A stretch of DNA of 64,000 nucleotides from Lachnospiraceae bacterium (lineage in GTDB: Bacteria; Bacillota; Clostridia; Lachnospirales; Lachnospiraceae). The stretch is taken from positions 27,589 to 91,588 of the forward strand of contig JAAWCS010000065.1 of the NCBI GenBank assembly GCA_022793375.1. Reading direction: 5' to 3'. A program made the position numbers and the translations under genes. Positions 15,526-24,403 of this stretch are shown piece by piece. Position 1 is the first letter of the stretch. Each line of letters begins with the position of its first letter. The notes beneath the pieces are model-generated. The model worked only from the letters and a program-made list of their open reading frames with translations, was not told the origin of the DNA and ran no database searches.

Positions 15526-18072
15526 ATGATACAAAAACCAAAGAAGTTTTTAGTGGCCAGTTTTATCTGTCTGATCCTGCTTTGTATTGTCGTTTTTCTG
15601 TGGGTTTCCGTGCGCATGTCTCAGCGCAGCGAAGGCTCGATTACGGAGATCGGCTCGATATACATGGCGGAGATGAACCGCCAGATCGAACAGAAGTTCT
15701 CGGCCATTATGGATCTGCGGCTCTCCCAGGTGCAGGGGATTATTGACCGGACACCGCCGGAGACCACTGCCTATGGAGAAGAAATGCTCTCTGAGATGAC
15801 TCTCAGTGCGGAGATCCGTAATTTTACATACCTCGCTCTGTACACGCCGGACGGCGAGAGCGAAATCCTCTTGGGTGACGGGTCCATTGAAATCATTCAA
15901 CATGACTCTTTTATGGAATCGCTGAATAAGGGCAGCAATAAGATCGGCAGCGGCTATGACCAAAACGGCGAGCGGCTGCTGGTCATGGGCGTCGACGCGG
16001 ACTATGAGATGAGCGGCGGCCGTACCAGTACCGCCTTAGTGGCGGCCCTGCCGATGCAGCAGCTGGAACAAGAACTGGTGTTAGACGGTGAAAACTCTCT
16101 CATGTATACGCATGTGATCTATGAGGACGGCAGTTTTGTCATCCGTACCGGCAGCGCATACCGCGACAATTATTTTGACCGCATCCGGGAAGAGTACAGG
16201 GATTTCGGCGAAATGACGGCCGAGGAGCACGTCAGAGAGCTGCAGTCCTCGATCGCGGCCAAGCGGAATTATTCGTCGCTGGTTCTGGCAAATGAAATGA
16301 GCCAGCATATTTACTGCTCGCCGCTGCCAGATTCCGACTGGTACCTGGTCAGCATCATGCCGGTCGGTATCCTGGACAATGCCGTCAATACGCTTGGCAA
16401 TGAACGGATCCGCACCATGTTCGGCGCCTGCGCCCTTATAATGGCGGCGATTGTCGTGATCTTTATCTTGTATTACGGGCTCTCTCAGCGGCAGATGAAG
16501 CAGCTGGATTCGGCACGGGCGGACGCGATCCGCGCCAACAAGGCCAAGAGTGAATTTCTCTCCAATATGAGCCACGATATCCGTACTCCCATGAACGGAA
16601 TCGTGGGCATGACGGCGATTGCCGTGGCCAATATCCAGGATCAGGCCCGTGTGCAGGACTGCTTAAAGAAGATAATGATGTCCAGCAAGCATCTTTTGGG
16701 ACTGATTAACGATGTGCTCGATATGTCCAAGATCGAGAGCGGAAAATTGTCGCTGAATATAAACCAGCTTTCACTGCGCGAAGCAATGAGCAATATTGTC
16801 AATATCGTACAGCCGCAGGTATATGCCCGCCAGCAGCATTTTGATATTTTCATCCAAAAAATCGAGACCGAAGAAGTCCTCTGCGACAGCGTGCGCCTGA
16901 ATCAGATTTTGATCAATTTGCTCTCCAACGCCATTAAATTTACGCCGGAGGGCGGGACAATCAATGTCTATCTCAGCCAGGAAGAGTCGCCCTTGGGCGC
17001 GGATTTTGTGCGCTGCCATTTCTGGGTGAGAGATACGGGCATCGGTATGTCTCCTGAATTCCAGAAGGAGATTTTTGATACGTTCAGCCGTGAAAAAAGT
17101 TCCAACGTCGATAAGGTGGAGGGCACCGGCCTGGGTATGGCCATTACCAAGTCGATTGTCGATGCGATGGACGGGACGATTGAGTTAAAAAGCGCGCCGG
17201 GCGAGGGAAGCGAATTCCACATCACGCTGGATTTGGAACGTGCGGTGATTCCGGAGAAAGATATGCAGCTTCCGCCCTGGAAAATGCTGGTCGTAGACAA
17301 CAACGAAGATTTGTGTCAAAGCGCGGTGGAGACGCTAAAAGAGATCGGCGTGGAAGCCGAGTGGGCCGTAAACGGGCGTACCGCCCTGGAAATGGTGCGC
17401 CGGCGCCATGCGGAGCATGACGATTATGAAGTGGTTCTTCTCGACTGGAAAATGCCCGACATGAACGGTCTGCAGGCGACCCGCGAGATTCGCGAGTGCG
17501 TAGGAGAAGGGATTCCGATCCTCATTATCTCGGCCTATGACTGGAGCGATATCGAAGAGGATGCTAGGCAGGCCGGCGCGCGCGGCTTTATTTCCAAGCC
17601 GCTGTTTAAGTCAAATTTATATCTCGGCCTGAGCCAGCTCATCGAAGGCGGGGAAGAAGAGCCGGAGAAGAAGGATGAAGAAAACGACTCCTTTGCCGGC
17701 AAGAAAATCCTCCTGGCTGAGGACAACGAACTGAACTGGGAGATTGCCGAAGATATTTTGACCGAAGCCGGTTTTGAAGTAGACTGGGCAGAGAACGGAA
17801 AACTCTGCATCGAAATGTTTGAGGCTTCCGAAATCGGTCATTATGATATTATCCTCATGGATATCCGTATGCCGGTCATGGGCGGTTACGAGGCTGCCGA
17901 GCGAATTAGGGCCATGGAGCGCGCGGATAAAGACCTGCCGATATTTGCGATGACGGCCGACGCGTTCTCGGACGATATCCAGCACTGCCTGGCCTGCGGC
18001 ATGAACGAACATGTGGCAAAGCCGATTGATGTTCAAAGGCTCACGCAGCTTCTGCGAAAATATTTAAAATAA
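15526..18072 (+). CDS. Membrane hybrid sensor histidine kinase with two receiver domains
   Basis: The 848-residue protein senses an extracellular signal and starts a phosphorelay. Order: TM1 at about 7-28, an extracytoplasmic sensor of about 270 residues, TM2 at about 298-320, HisKA with NMSHDIRTPMNG near 348, and HATPase with LLSNAIKF, DTGIGM and GTGLGM. Receiver 1 has its phospho-Asp in LLDWKMPD near 641, receiver 2 in ILMDIRMP near 776. Receiver 1 reads VVDNNED where a paired acidic DD is usual, so its metal site may be impaired; receiver 2 (LLAEDNELN) is intact. It lacks its own HPt domain; one is encoded at 20226. ATG 15526 follows AGGAG by ten bases; a TTG directly before it is equally spaced. 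Confidence 0.92.
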   Translation: MIQKPKKFLVASFICLILLCIVVFLWVSVRMSQRSEGSITEIGSIYMAEMNRQIEQKFSAIMDLRLSQVQGIIDRTPPETTAYGEEMLSEMTLSAEIRNFTYLALYTPDGESEILLGDGSIEIIQHDSFMESLNKGSNKIGSGYDQNGERLLVMGVDADYEMSGGRTSTALVAALPMQQLEQELVLDGENSLMYTHVIYEDGSFVIRTGSAYRDNYFDRIREEYRDFGEMTAEEHVRELQSSIAAKRNYSSLVLANEMSQHIYCSPLPDSDWYLVSIMPVGILDNAVNTLGNERIRTMFGACALIMAAIVVIFILYYGLSQRQMKQLDSARADAIRANKAKSEFLSNMSHDIRTPMNGIVGMTAIAVANIQDQARVQDCLKKIMMSSKHLLGLINDVLDMSKIESGKLSLNINQLSLREAMSNIVNIVQPQVYARQQHFDIFIQKIETEEVLCDSVRLNQILINLLSNAIKFTPEGGTINVYLSQEESPLGADFVRCHFWVRDTGIGMSPEFQKEIFDTFSREKSSNVDKVEGTGLGMAITKSIVDAMDGTIELKSAPGEGSEFHITLDLERAVIPEKDMQLPPWKMLVVDNNEDLCQSAVETLKEIGVEAEWAVNGRTALEMVRRRHAEHDDYEVVLLDWKMPDMNGLQATREIRECVGEGIPILIISAYDWSDIEEDARQAGARGFISKPLFKSNLYLGLSQLIEGGEEEPEKKDEENDSFAGKKILLAEDNELNWEIAEDILTEAGFEVDWAENGKLCIEMFEASEIGHYDIILMDIRMPVMGGYEAAERIRAMERADKDLPIFAMTADAFSDDIQHCLACGMNEHVAKPIDVQRLTQLLRKYLK

Positions 18073-18090
18073 AGAGTGTAAGGAAGAACG

Positions 18091-20166
18091 ATGCAAACAG
18101 GTGAAGGAAACCGTATAAAAAAGAAAATATTAATTGTTGACGATGCGGAGATGAACCGCGCCCTCCTTTCGGATATGCTTTCCGATGAATTTGAAATTCT
18201 CGAAGCCGAGAACGGCATGGAAGCGTCGGCGATTTTGCAGGCGCAGGAACAGGAGATTTCCCTGATGCTCCTCGATATCGTGATGCCGGTCATGGATGGT
18301 TTTGAAATGCTGGCCGTTATGAATAAAAACGGCTGGATTAAGAGTATCCCCGTTATTATGATCTCCGCGGAAACCGTTCCCTCATATGTGGACCGGGCGT
18401 ATGATCTGGGCGTTCTGGACTATATCAGCCGCCCGTTTGACGAGCGGACGGTTCGCCGCCGCGTATTGAGCACCATTATGCTGGCGGCCAAGCAAAAAGA
18501 ATTGGCGCATATGGTGATGGACCAGCTCTTTGAAAAAGAGAAGGACAATAAGATGATGATCGAGATATTGTCCAATCTGGTCGAATTCAGAAACGGCGAA
18601 AGCGGCCTTCATGTGTTGCATATCCGCACCCTTACCGAACTGCTCTTAAAGAGCCTTTTGCACAAGACGGATCAGTACAATATATCGCGGAAAGATATTC
18701 CGCTGATCTGCAACGCGGCCGCGCTCCATGATATCGGCAAGATTGTCGTGCCTTCGGAAATTCTCAATAAACCGGGACGCTTAACGGACGAAGAATTTGC
18801 GATCATGCGTACCCATGCGGCCGAGGGAGCCAAGATTCTGCGCAATTCAACCATGTGGGAAAACGAACCGCTGATTGAAACCGGTTACCAGATCTGCCGC
18901 TGGCATCACGAACGTTACGATGGCCGCGGATATCCGGACGGGCTGAAAGGCGAACAGATCCCGATTGCGGCCCAGGTGGTGGCCTTAGCCGACGTCTACG
19001 ACGCATTGACCAGCAAGCGTGTATACAAGGACGCCTATTCCCACGAAAAGACCATCGAGATGATCAAAAACGGCGAATGCGGGGCCTTTAACCCGATTCT
19101 TCTGGAGTGTTTGGAGGACGTATCGGATTCGCTAAAGAACGAGTTCCATACCATGGAAGAGAATTCCTTCTCTCCGCAGAAAGAAATCCTTGAGAGCGTC
19201 GAGCAGATGGTCGTGGCCCAGGAGGGCCTCAATATGTCGGAACGCACGCTGCATCTTCTGGAGCATGAGCGAACGAAATATCAGTTTTTTGCGGAATTGT
19301 CGCAGGAGATTCAGTTTGAGTACACGGCGACACCGGAACTTCTGATTCTCTCGGAATGGGGAGCCAGCTACCTGGAACTGCCGGAAGCGGTTCCCAATCC
19401 CCGCGAATCCGCGTTCGGACGAGGCATCTTTTCTCCCGAAGATTTTGAAGAACTATTGGAAGCGCTGACCGCGACAACGCCCAGAGCGCCGGTCGTCGAT
19501 AAGAACTACATCTTGCACATCAAAGGACACGAACGCTGGAGCCGCGTAATTGCCCGCTCCATGTGGGACGGCGAAGAGGATCCAAAGTATGCGGGAGCCA
19601 TCGGCAAGATTGTCGATGTCCATGACAATATGGAACGGCTGAGCCGCCTGGAAGTAATGGCCGCCCATGATTCCCTAACCGGGCTGTTAAACCACGCGGA
19701 GGCTCGCAAGCGGATCGTATCGCTTTTGTCAGGAGGAGATCCCGAGAAACGCTATATTATGATGCTGTTTGACCTCGATCATTTTAAACAGGCAAACGAC
19801 AATTACGGCCATCTGTTTGGCGACGAGGTCATAAAACATGTGACAAAGACGATCAAAGACAGCACCCGAAGCGACGACATTACCGCGCGTACCGGCGGGG
19901 ACGAATTTATGATTTTTATGGCATACAAGACAACCGCGGAACCGCAGGTAAAGCGTATCTACAGCCAGCTGACCGGGCAGTACAAGGATTTTTCAATCCG
20001 CATCAGCATGGGAATTTCCTGTGCAAAGGACTGCGGCGGTGATTATGATACGCTGTATCATATGGCGGACGAGGCGCTGTATTCGGTCAAGAAGAACGGA
20101 CGCGGCACCTACCGCTTTTATGATGAAAGCGTAAAAGATATCCTTACGGAAGAATCGAGTATGTAA
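18091..20166 (+). CDS. Response regulator with REC, HD-GYP and GGDEF domains
   Basis: The 691-residue protein couples phosphorelay input to cyclic-di-GMP turnover. REC: ILIVDDAEMNRAL at the start and LMLLDIVMPVMDG with the phospho-Asp near residue 60. HD-GYP phosphodiesterase: LHDIGKIVVP near 212 and HHERYDGRGYPDGL near 272. A linker of about 170 residues resembling a PAS-like segment follows. The C-terminal GGDEF cyclase has FDLDHFKQANDNYGH and RTGGDEFMIFM near 600. Both opposing catalytic motifs look intact, so which activity dominates cannot be read from sequence. It starts 18 bases after the kinase gene. Confidence 0.92.
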   Translation: MQTGEGNRIKKKILIVDDAEMNRALLSDMLSDEFEILEAENGMEASAILQAQEQEISLMLLDIVMPVMDGFEMLAVMNKNGWIKSIPVIMISAETVPSYVDRAYDLGVLDYISRPFDERTVRRRVLSTIMLAAKQKELAHMVMDQLFEKEKDNKMMIEILSNLVEFRNGESGLHVLHIRTLTELLLKSLLHKTDQYNISRKDIPLICNAAALHDIGKIVVPSEILNKPGRLTDEEFAIMRTHAAEGAKILRNSTMWENEPLIETGYQICRWHHERYDGRGYPDGLKGEQIPIAAQVVALADVYDALTSKRVYKDAYSHEKTIEMIKNGECGAFNPILLECLEDVSDSLKNEFHTMEENSFSPQKEILESVEQMVVAQEGLNMSERTLHLLEHERTKYQFFAELSQEIQFEYTATPELLILSEWGASYLELPEAVPNPRESAFGRGIFSPEDFEELLEALTATTPRAPVVDKNYILHIKGHERWSRVIARSMWDGEEDPKYAGAIGKIVDVHDNMERLSRLEVMAAHDSLTGLLNHAEARKRIVSLLSGGDPEKRYIMMLFDLDHFKQANDNYGHLFGDEVIKHVTKTIKDSTRSDDITARTGGDEFMIFMAYKTTAEPQVKRIYSQLTGQYKDFSIRISMGISCAKDCGGDYDTLYHMADEALYSVKKNGRGTYRFYDESVKDILTEESSM

Positions 20167-20172
20167 ATGGAT

Positions 20173-20191
20173 ATGCGCCGGTAAGGCGCAT
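20173..20191 (+). other. Small intergenic hairpin
   Basis: ATGCGCC (20173-20179) and GGCGCAT (20185-20191) form a perfect 7-bp stem with a five-base loop between the response-regulator stop and the HPt start. There is no T-run. It may adjust transcript stability between the two genes. Confidence 0.45.
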
Positions 20192-20225
20192 GACCCAGGC
20201 ATGAAAGCAGAGAGGAGATCAGCAG

Positions 20226-20588
20226 ATGACAGTCAAAGAATGTTATGAAACCATGGGGGCCGACTATGACGGCGTAGTCAGCCGCTTGCGAACCGATGAA
20301 AGGGTGCGGAAATTTCTTTTAAAAGTATTGAATGACAAAAGTTACGAACTGCTTTGTACGTCTTTAAAAGAGCGGAATATGGACGAAGCGTTCCGGGCGG
20401 CGCATACGCTCAAGGGCGTATGCCAGAACCTGTCGCTCGACCGTTTGTATATGTCCAGCAATGAGATGGCTGAGCGCCTGCGCGGCGGGCGGGAATACGG
20501 CGACGATATTGAGCCGATGCTTGAGAGAGTGGAAGAGGATTACATGCTGACCATCAGCTGCATCCAGCAGCTTGCGCAGGAAATGTAA
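20226..20588 (+). CDS. HPt phosphotransfer domain protein
   Basis: The 120-residue helical protein consists of a single histidine-phosphotransfer domain. AAHTLKGVCQNL near residue 59 holds the phosphorylated His in the usual HxLKG context, and the length is typical for a stand-alone HPt. The preceding kinase has two receivers but no HPt, and the middle gene has a receiver. This protein therefore probably carries phosphate from the kinase's C-terminal receiver to the cyclic-di-GMP regulator. AGAGAGGAG precedes the ATG. Confidence 0.9.
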   Translation: MTVKECYETMGADYDGVVSRLRTDERVRKFLLKVLNDKSYELLCTSLKERNMDEAFRAAHTLKGVCQNLSLDRLYMSSNEMAERLRGGREYGDDIEPMLERVEEDYMLTISCIQQLAQEM

Positions 20589-20642
20589 TCGGTGCAGACG
20601 CCGGACGACGCGCTGCAGCATCCGCTAAAGCGGCCGGCGGTT

Positions 20643-21986
20643 TTATCCGTCCACAAGAATCAGTCCATGGCGGTATTCATGTTCGGGGATACCTCCCCAG
20701 CGCACGGCTGCCATGGTTTCGTACAGGGCGGCAGCCCGCAGATCCGTCTCCAGCAGCTGCCGGGCATATGTTTGCCGGGACGGTTCGTTTTGATACCAGG
20801 AATCCAAGTTTCGTTTGGCGGCGGCCATTTTGGTCAGCAGCAAAACGGAACTTTTTTTCTTAACAGCCGTAAGCAGAGGCGCTGCCTGGCGCCGAAACCC
20901 CAGTACACGGGCATAGTAGGCATAGCCTTGCGCCGCCCATTGCCGAAGCTGCTCCTGACGAATCCGCAAAAGCAGGTGCAAAAAGGCCCGGCTGATCCGG
21001 CTGCGTGTCATTTGTCTTGTCTTAATCAAATCCGTAAAGGCCTGCCAGCCCTGATACTGCAAAAGAAAACGGGCCATGCGATCGCCTAAATCGCCGTTTA
21101 TGTCGGCATATTCGCAGAAACGTTCCGGCGGCGTATCTAAGAGCGCAAATCCCAGCGCGGCCGAAAAATCCCCGGCGGTCATAAAGCGGCCGTTTGTGCA
21201 AAGTATCTCCAGCACGTCGGCCGGGACATGGGCGCTAAGCAAGCGCGCCGCCGCTTTGTCCGCTTTGACATCTTTTTCCAACAGCAGACGGCGAATAGCG
21301 GAGGCCGATGCGAATTCGTTTTGTTCTGCCAGGCGGTTCCCGGGCAGGGGATTTTCGGTCCGTGACGCGGCGGTTTGCGGCAGCGACGTATCATGGTAGC
21401 CGCCCCTTCGCCGGATTGCCAGCGGGCGGATCCCGCAGTCAAGCGAAAGCAGCGCTTTGTGATATTCAATGGCGAGGATCGAATTCGGAGAGGACAGCAG
21501 GCCGGGCGGGCAGGCCGGCTGTCCGGCCTGTGCAAGCCATACATCGGTAGCGGCGGCCCGGGCCTGCGGGTAGGTATACCCCTCTTTCAGACGGCGGCGA
21601 AGAATTTGGGAAAAGTCCGCCGGTTCGTGGAGGTATAAGCCGGCCAGCTGCGAAAAGAGTTCCTCCTGCGGATATTCGCTGCCGTAACTGAGGGTATCCA
21701 CGACACCGAGCCGATGCAGCGTGGTGACGGCGCCCGCGGCAAAGGTCTCCGCACTGGCACAGGCATACGCCGCCGGCAGCTCCAGCACCAGATCGGCGCC
21801 GTTTTGCAGCGCCATGCGTGCCCGGACGTATTTATTCAGAAGGGCCGGCTCGCCGCGCTGGACAAAATCGCCGCTCATAATCACGAGAAGATAATCTGCG
21901 CCCGTCTGGCGGCGCGTCTCGGCGATCTGATAGGCATGACCATTATGAAAGGGGTTGTATTCGGCGACAATGGCAGCTACATTCAT
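20643..21986 (-). CDS. tmcAL: tRNA(Met) cytidine acetate ligase (TmcAL, YlbM-like)
   Basis: The 447-residue protein belongs to the TmcAL/DUF795 family, which activates acetate with ATP to make N4-acetylcytidine at the wobble base of elongator tRNA(Met). The nucleotidyltransferase N-terminus is clear: VAAIVAEYNPFHNGH with the HxGH-type motif at 14-17, VIMSGDFVQRGEPAL, and SYGSE near 110. Start: ATG at 21986 with CAGGAG upstream; the 41 further in-frame residues upstream have no family similarity. It is transcribed toward the phosphorelay genes and convergent with them. Confidence 0.9.
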   Translation of the reverse strand: MNVAAIVAEYNPFHNGHAYQIAETRRQTGADYLLVIMSGDFVQRGEPALLNKYVRARMALQNGADLVLELPAAYACASAETFAAGAVTTLHRLGVVDTLSYGSEYPQEELFSQLAGLYLHEPADFSQILRRRLKEGYTYPQARAAATDVWLAQAGQPACPPGLLSSPNSILAIEYHKALLSLDCGIRPLAIRRRGGYHDTSLPQTAASRTENPLPGNRLAEQNEFASASAIRRLLLEKDVKADKAAARLLSAHVPADVLEILCTNGRFMTAGDFSAALGFALLDTPPERFCEYADINGDLGDRMARFLLQYQGWQAFTDLIKTRQMTRSRISRAFLHLLLRIRQEQLRQWAAQGYAYYARVLGFRRQAAPLLTAVKKKSSVLLLTKMAAAKRNLDSWYQNEPSRQTYARQLLETDLRAAALYETMAAVRWGGIPEHEYRHGLILVDG

Positions 21987-22065
21987 AGGCGGTTCTCCTG
22001 CGGCATAGATAGAAATACCTCTGTTTTTGGCCGGACGCGCAAAACAGCGCCGGCTCTCTCCTGCG

Positions 22066-22094
22066 ATTATAGCATTTGTTTGCGGTTTTTTCCA
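22066..22094 (-). promoter_or_regulatory. Possible promoter for tmcAL
   Basis: On the minus strand TATAAT (22071 to 22066) is preceded at 17 bases by TGGAAA (22094 to 22089). The -10 is perfect, the -35 weak. It lies 80 bases ahead of the tmcAL start. Confidence 0.4.
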
Positions 22095-22103
22095 GATATC
22101 CTC

Positions 22104-22131
22104 TTGCAATTATCGAAAAACCGGTTAGAAT
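22104..22131 (+). promoter_or_regulatory. Promoter for the phosphotransacylase gene
   Basis: TTGCAA (22104-22109), 16-base spacer, TAGAAT (22126-22131), 58 bases ahead of the start codon at 22190. With the weak leftward promoter this makes a divergent control region with tmcAL. Confidence 0.5.
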
Positions 22132-22189
22132 ATAGGATAGAAGGCCGCTTTGAGGGCCAAATATAAAAAATACGGAAGGATAATTGATT

Positions 22190-22759
22190 ATGGAATTTTT
22201 AGTGGAAACCAGCGCAAGGCACATCCATCTGTCCCAGGAGCATTTGGAGATTTTGTTCGGAGCCGGACACGAGCTGACGGTAAAAAAGATGCTGAGCCAG
22301 CCCGGCCAGTACGCCGCCGAGGAAAAGGTTGAGGTCGTAGGGCCCAAAGGAAGCCTTAAAATGTCGGTTTTAGGTCCGGTGCGCAAAGAGACGCAGGTAG
22401 AAGTATCCCTGACGGATGCCCGCAGCTTGGGCGTGACGGCTCTGATCCGCGAATCCGGCGATATCGAAGGCACGAACGGCTGCAAGCTGATCGGTCCCTG
22501 CGGCGAAGTCGATCTTACAAAGGGTGTGATAGCGGCTAAGCGCCATTTACATATGACTCCCGAGGATGCTGAGGCCTGCGGCCTGAACGACAAGGACATC
22601 ATCGGCCTGAAGGTGGAGTCTCCGGAGCGTTCCCTGATTTTCGGCGATGTGGTGGTGCGCGTCAGCGCCTCCTATGCGACGGCCGCCCATATCGATACCG
22701 ACGAATCGAACGCGCTGGCTCCGGCGGGAACGGTCTACGGGACGCTGGTACGGTTCTGA
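22190..22759 (+). CDS. pduL: PduL-type phosphate acyltransferase
   Basis: The 189-residue protein matches PduL-like phosphotransacylases, which exchange the CoA of acetyl- or propanoyl-CoA for phosphate. Two zinc-binding His clusters are visible, SARHIHLSQEHLE near residue 8 and AAKRHLHMTPEDAE near 118. The family also shows KLIGPCGEVDL between them. No shell-protein genes or encapsulation peptide are seen, so this is more likely a free cytosolic enzyme of acetate or propionate metabolism than a microcompartment one. The ATG at 22190 follows GGAAGGA by nine bases. Confidence 0.9.
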   Translation: MEFLVETSARHIHLSQEHLEILFGAGHELTVKKMLSQPGQYAAEEKVEVVGPKGSLKMSVLGPVRKETQVEVSLTDARSLGVTALIRESGDIEGTNGCKLIGPCGEVDLTKGVIAAKRHLHMTPEDAEACGLNDKDIIGLKVESPERSLIFGDVVVRVSASYATAAHIDTDESNALAPAGTVYGTLVRF

Positions 22760-22793
22760 TTCCATAAACCGACTGTTTTTCACAAAAATTCAG

Positions 22794-22822
22794 TTGACAA
22801 AAAAATTCCAATTAGGTATAAT
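22794..22822 (+). promoter_or_regulatory. Consensus sigma-A promoter for the DUF177-rpmF operon
   Basis: TTGACA (22794-22799), 17-base spacer, TATAAT (22817-22822), 28 bases ahead of the start at 22851. Both hexamers are perfect, in keeping with strong ribosomal-protein expression. Confidence 0.9.
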
Positions 22823-22850
22823 ATTTGGGTATGTGTATTAGGAGATAAGG

Positions 22851-23387
22851 ATGCAGATTCATTTATCGGAGGTTCTCAGCCAGCCAGGCCAGACAAAGGA
22901 CTACGCAGGGCCGCTTGCGATTACGCATTTTGTATACGGCGGCGCTTCCTGTCCGCTGCAGGCGGTGGAGCCGGTTCGGGTACGGATTTACCATAAGGGA
23001 AACAAGAAGCTGGAAATCACGCTGCAGGTCCACGTGACGCTGCAGGTTCCCTGTGACCGCTGCTTGAGGGACGTATCGGTGCCCCTCGCCTTTATTAGCG
23101 AGTTAAAAGCAGATATGAACCAGACCGACGAGGAACGGATCCGGGACTTAGAAGAAGCCGCCTTTATCGAAGGATATACACTGGATGTGGACAAACTTGT
23201 CGAGGGCGAATTGTTTTTGCACATGCCGATGAAGGTCCTCTGCCGCAGTGACTGCGAGGGGATCCGGGAGGGGCAGGATACGGCGTCTGAGTCAGGCGGC
23301 CGCGGGGAAACGGGGCTCGATCCCCGGATGGCGGCCATCCGCGATATATTCCGGAAAGCAAATCAAGAGGAAGATAAGGAGGTGTAA
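22851..23387 (+). CDS. YceD/DUF177 family protein
   Basis: The 178-residue protein belongs to the DUF177 (YceD) family encoded next to rpmF across bacteria and linked in plants and E. coli to 23S rRNA accumulation. Two cysteine pairs, VPCDRCLRD and LCRSDCEG, look like a metal site. The usual acidic VDLDKLVEGELFLHMPMK-type segment is present near 120. The C-terminal tail is extended by a Gly- and Glu-rich insert before a final DIFRKANQ motif. It starts directly downstream of a consensus promoter and is three bases from rpmF. Confidence 0.85.
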   Translation: MQIHLSEVLSQPGQTKDYAGPLAITHFVYGGASCPLQAVEPVRVRIYHKGNKKLEITLQVHVTLQVPCDRCLRDVSVPLAFISELKADMNQTDEERIRDLEEAAFIEGYTLDVDKLVEGELFLHMPMKVLCRSDCEGIREGQDTASESGGRGETGLDPRMAAIRDIFRKANQEEDKEV

Positions 23388-23390
23388 CCT

Positions 23391-23573
23391 ATGTCTATTT
23401 GTCCTAAGAATAAATCATCGAAAGCCAGAAGGGACAGCCGCAGAGCGAATTGGAAGATGAGTGCTCCCAACCTGGTAAAGTGCAGCAAATGCGGGGCTCT
23501 GATGATGCCTCACAGGGTCTGCAAAGCTTGCGGTTCTTATAACAAGAAGGAAATTGTTCCGGTAGAAGAATAA
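23391..23573 (+). CDS. rpmF: 50S ribosomal protein L32
   Basis: The 60-residue basic protein reads MSICPKNKSSKARRDSRR at the start, the standard L32 N-terminus. It carries a zinc-ribbon-type pair CSKCG and CKACG near residues 32 and 45. GGAGG precedes the ATG. It is a structural component of the large ribosomal subunit, expressed with DUF177 and followed by an intrinsic terminator. Confidence 0.97.
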   Translation: MSICPKNKSSKARRDSRRANWKMSAPNLVKCSKCGALMMPHRVCKACGSYNKKEIVPVEE

Positions 23574-23587
23574 GAGTCAAAGGAAAG

Positions 23588-23619
23588 TGCTGCCCTCCGA
23601 CGGATGGCAGCATTTTTTT
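23588..23619 (+). terminator. Intrinsic terminator after rpmF
   Basis: TGCTGCC (23588-23594) pairs with GGCAGCA (23606-23612), followed by seven T residues (23613-23619). Confidence 0.9.
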
Positions 23620-23660
23620 CGATGTGCGCTTAACGGCGCGCAAAAAGGAGGCAGACGTTT

Positions 23661-24317
23661 ATGGGAGGAATATTTGATCTGGAAGGGCCGCTGATGCAGG
23701 CACTTGGCAAGGCAGCCGACTTGCTGGTACTGAGCCTTCTGTGGCTGCTTGGCTGTCTGCCGCTGATTACCGTGGGGACTTCGACAACGGCGCTTTACTA
23801 TGCGGCGATCAAGGTGATCCGCGGCGAGGGGAGCATCACGGCCAATTTTTTTAAATCGTATCGGGAAAACCTCAGACAGTCGGTAATTGCGGAAATCCTT
23901 CTGCTTGCGGCCGCCTACTTTTTTTACGTTGACCTGCAGATCGTTTTCATGCAGCAGGGGACGCTGATGGAGATTCTGCGGGTTCTTTTTCTGGCGCTGC
24001 TGTTTGTCTATCTCGCTCTCGCCGCCTATGTATTTCCTCTGCTGGCCCGTTTTGTCTATACGCTGCCGGCCCTCTTTAAAAATGCTTTTTTGATGAGCAT
24101 GCTAAACCTTCCCTCTACGTTTCTGGTGCTGGCGCTGGATCTGGCGCCGGCCGCTTTGTTTGTCCTGCGGCCGGACTGGTGCTTCCGGCTGTTCCCGCTG
24201 CTGCTTTTTATGGTTCCGGGACTGACTGCTTACATAAATTCGCTGCTGTTTCTGCGGATATTCCGAAAGTATACGCCGCCGGAGGAGGAAGCCGCGGCCG
24301 GCACTGCGGCAAATTAG
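23661..24317 (+). CDS. YesL-family (DUF624) membrane protein
   Basis: The 218-residue protein has the DUF624/YesL layout. A short N-terminus (MGGIFDLEGPLMQALGKAADL) leads into about five hydrophobic helices, including LLVLSLLWLLGCLPLITVG, the adjoining GTSTTALYYAAIKV, and ANFFKSYRENLRQS on a loop. Members often sit beside sugar ABC importers, but here it lies between rpmF and plsX, a pair usually adjacent. Its function is unknown. AAGGAGG precedes the start. Confidence 0.8.
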   Translation: MGGIFDLEGPLMQALGKAADLLVLSLLWLLGCLPLITVGTSTTALYYAAIKVIRGEGSITANFFKSYRENLRQSVIAEILLLAAAYFFYVDLQIVFMQQGTLMEILRVLFLALLFVYLALAAYVFPLLARFVYTLPALFKNAFLMSMLNLPSTFLVLALDLAPAALFVLRPDWCFRLFPLLLFMVPGLTAYINSLLFLRIFRKYTPPEEEAAAGTAAN

Positions 24318-24341
24318 GCGCCATTTTTTTCTTTGAATATA

Positions 24342-24370
24342 TTGATTTCTCTCCGGTTATCAAGTATACT
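24342..24370 (+). promoter_or_regulatory. Promoter for plsX
   Basis: TTGATT (24342-24347), 17-base spacer, TATACT (24365-24370), 33 bases ahead of the plsX start. It supports a separate plsX transcript. Confidence 0.65.
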
Positions 24371-24403
24371 CGAAGAAGCAACCGACTGAAGGAGAAAATC
24401 ACA

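Noticed and set aside
20592..21089. A 165-codon plus-strand frame after the HPt gene
   Set aside because: It is antisense to the C-terminal half of tmcAL and shows no domain.
22190..22759. Marker of a bacterial microcompartment
   Set aside because: The protein is PduL-like, but no shell proteins, signature enzymes or encapsulation peptide are present around it.
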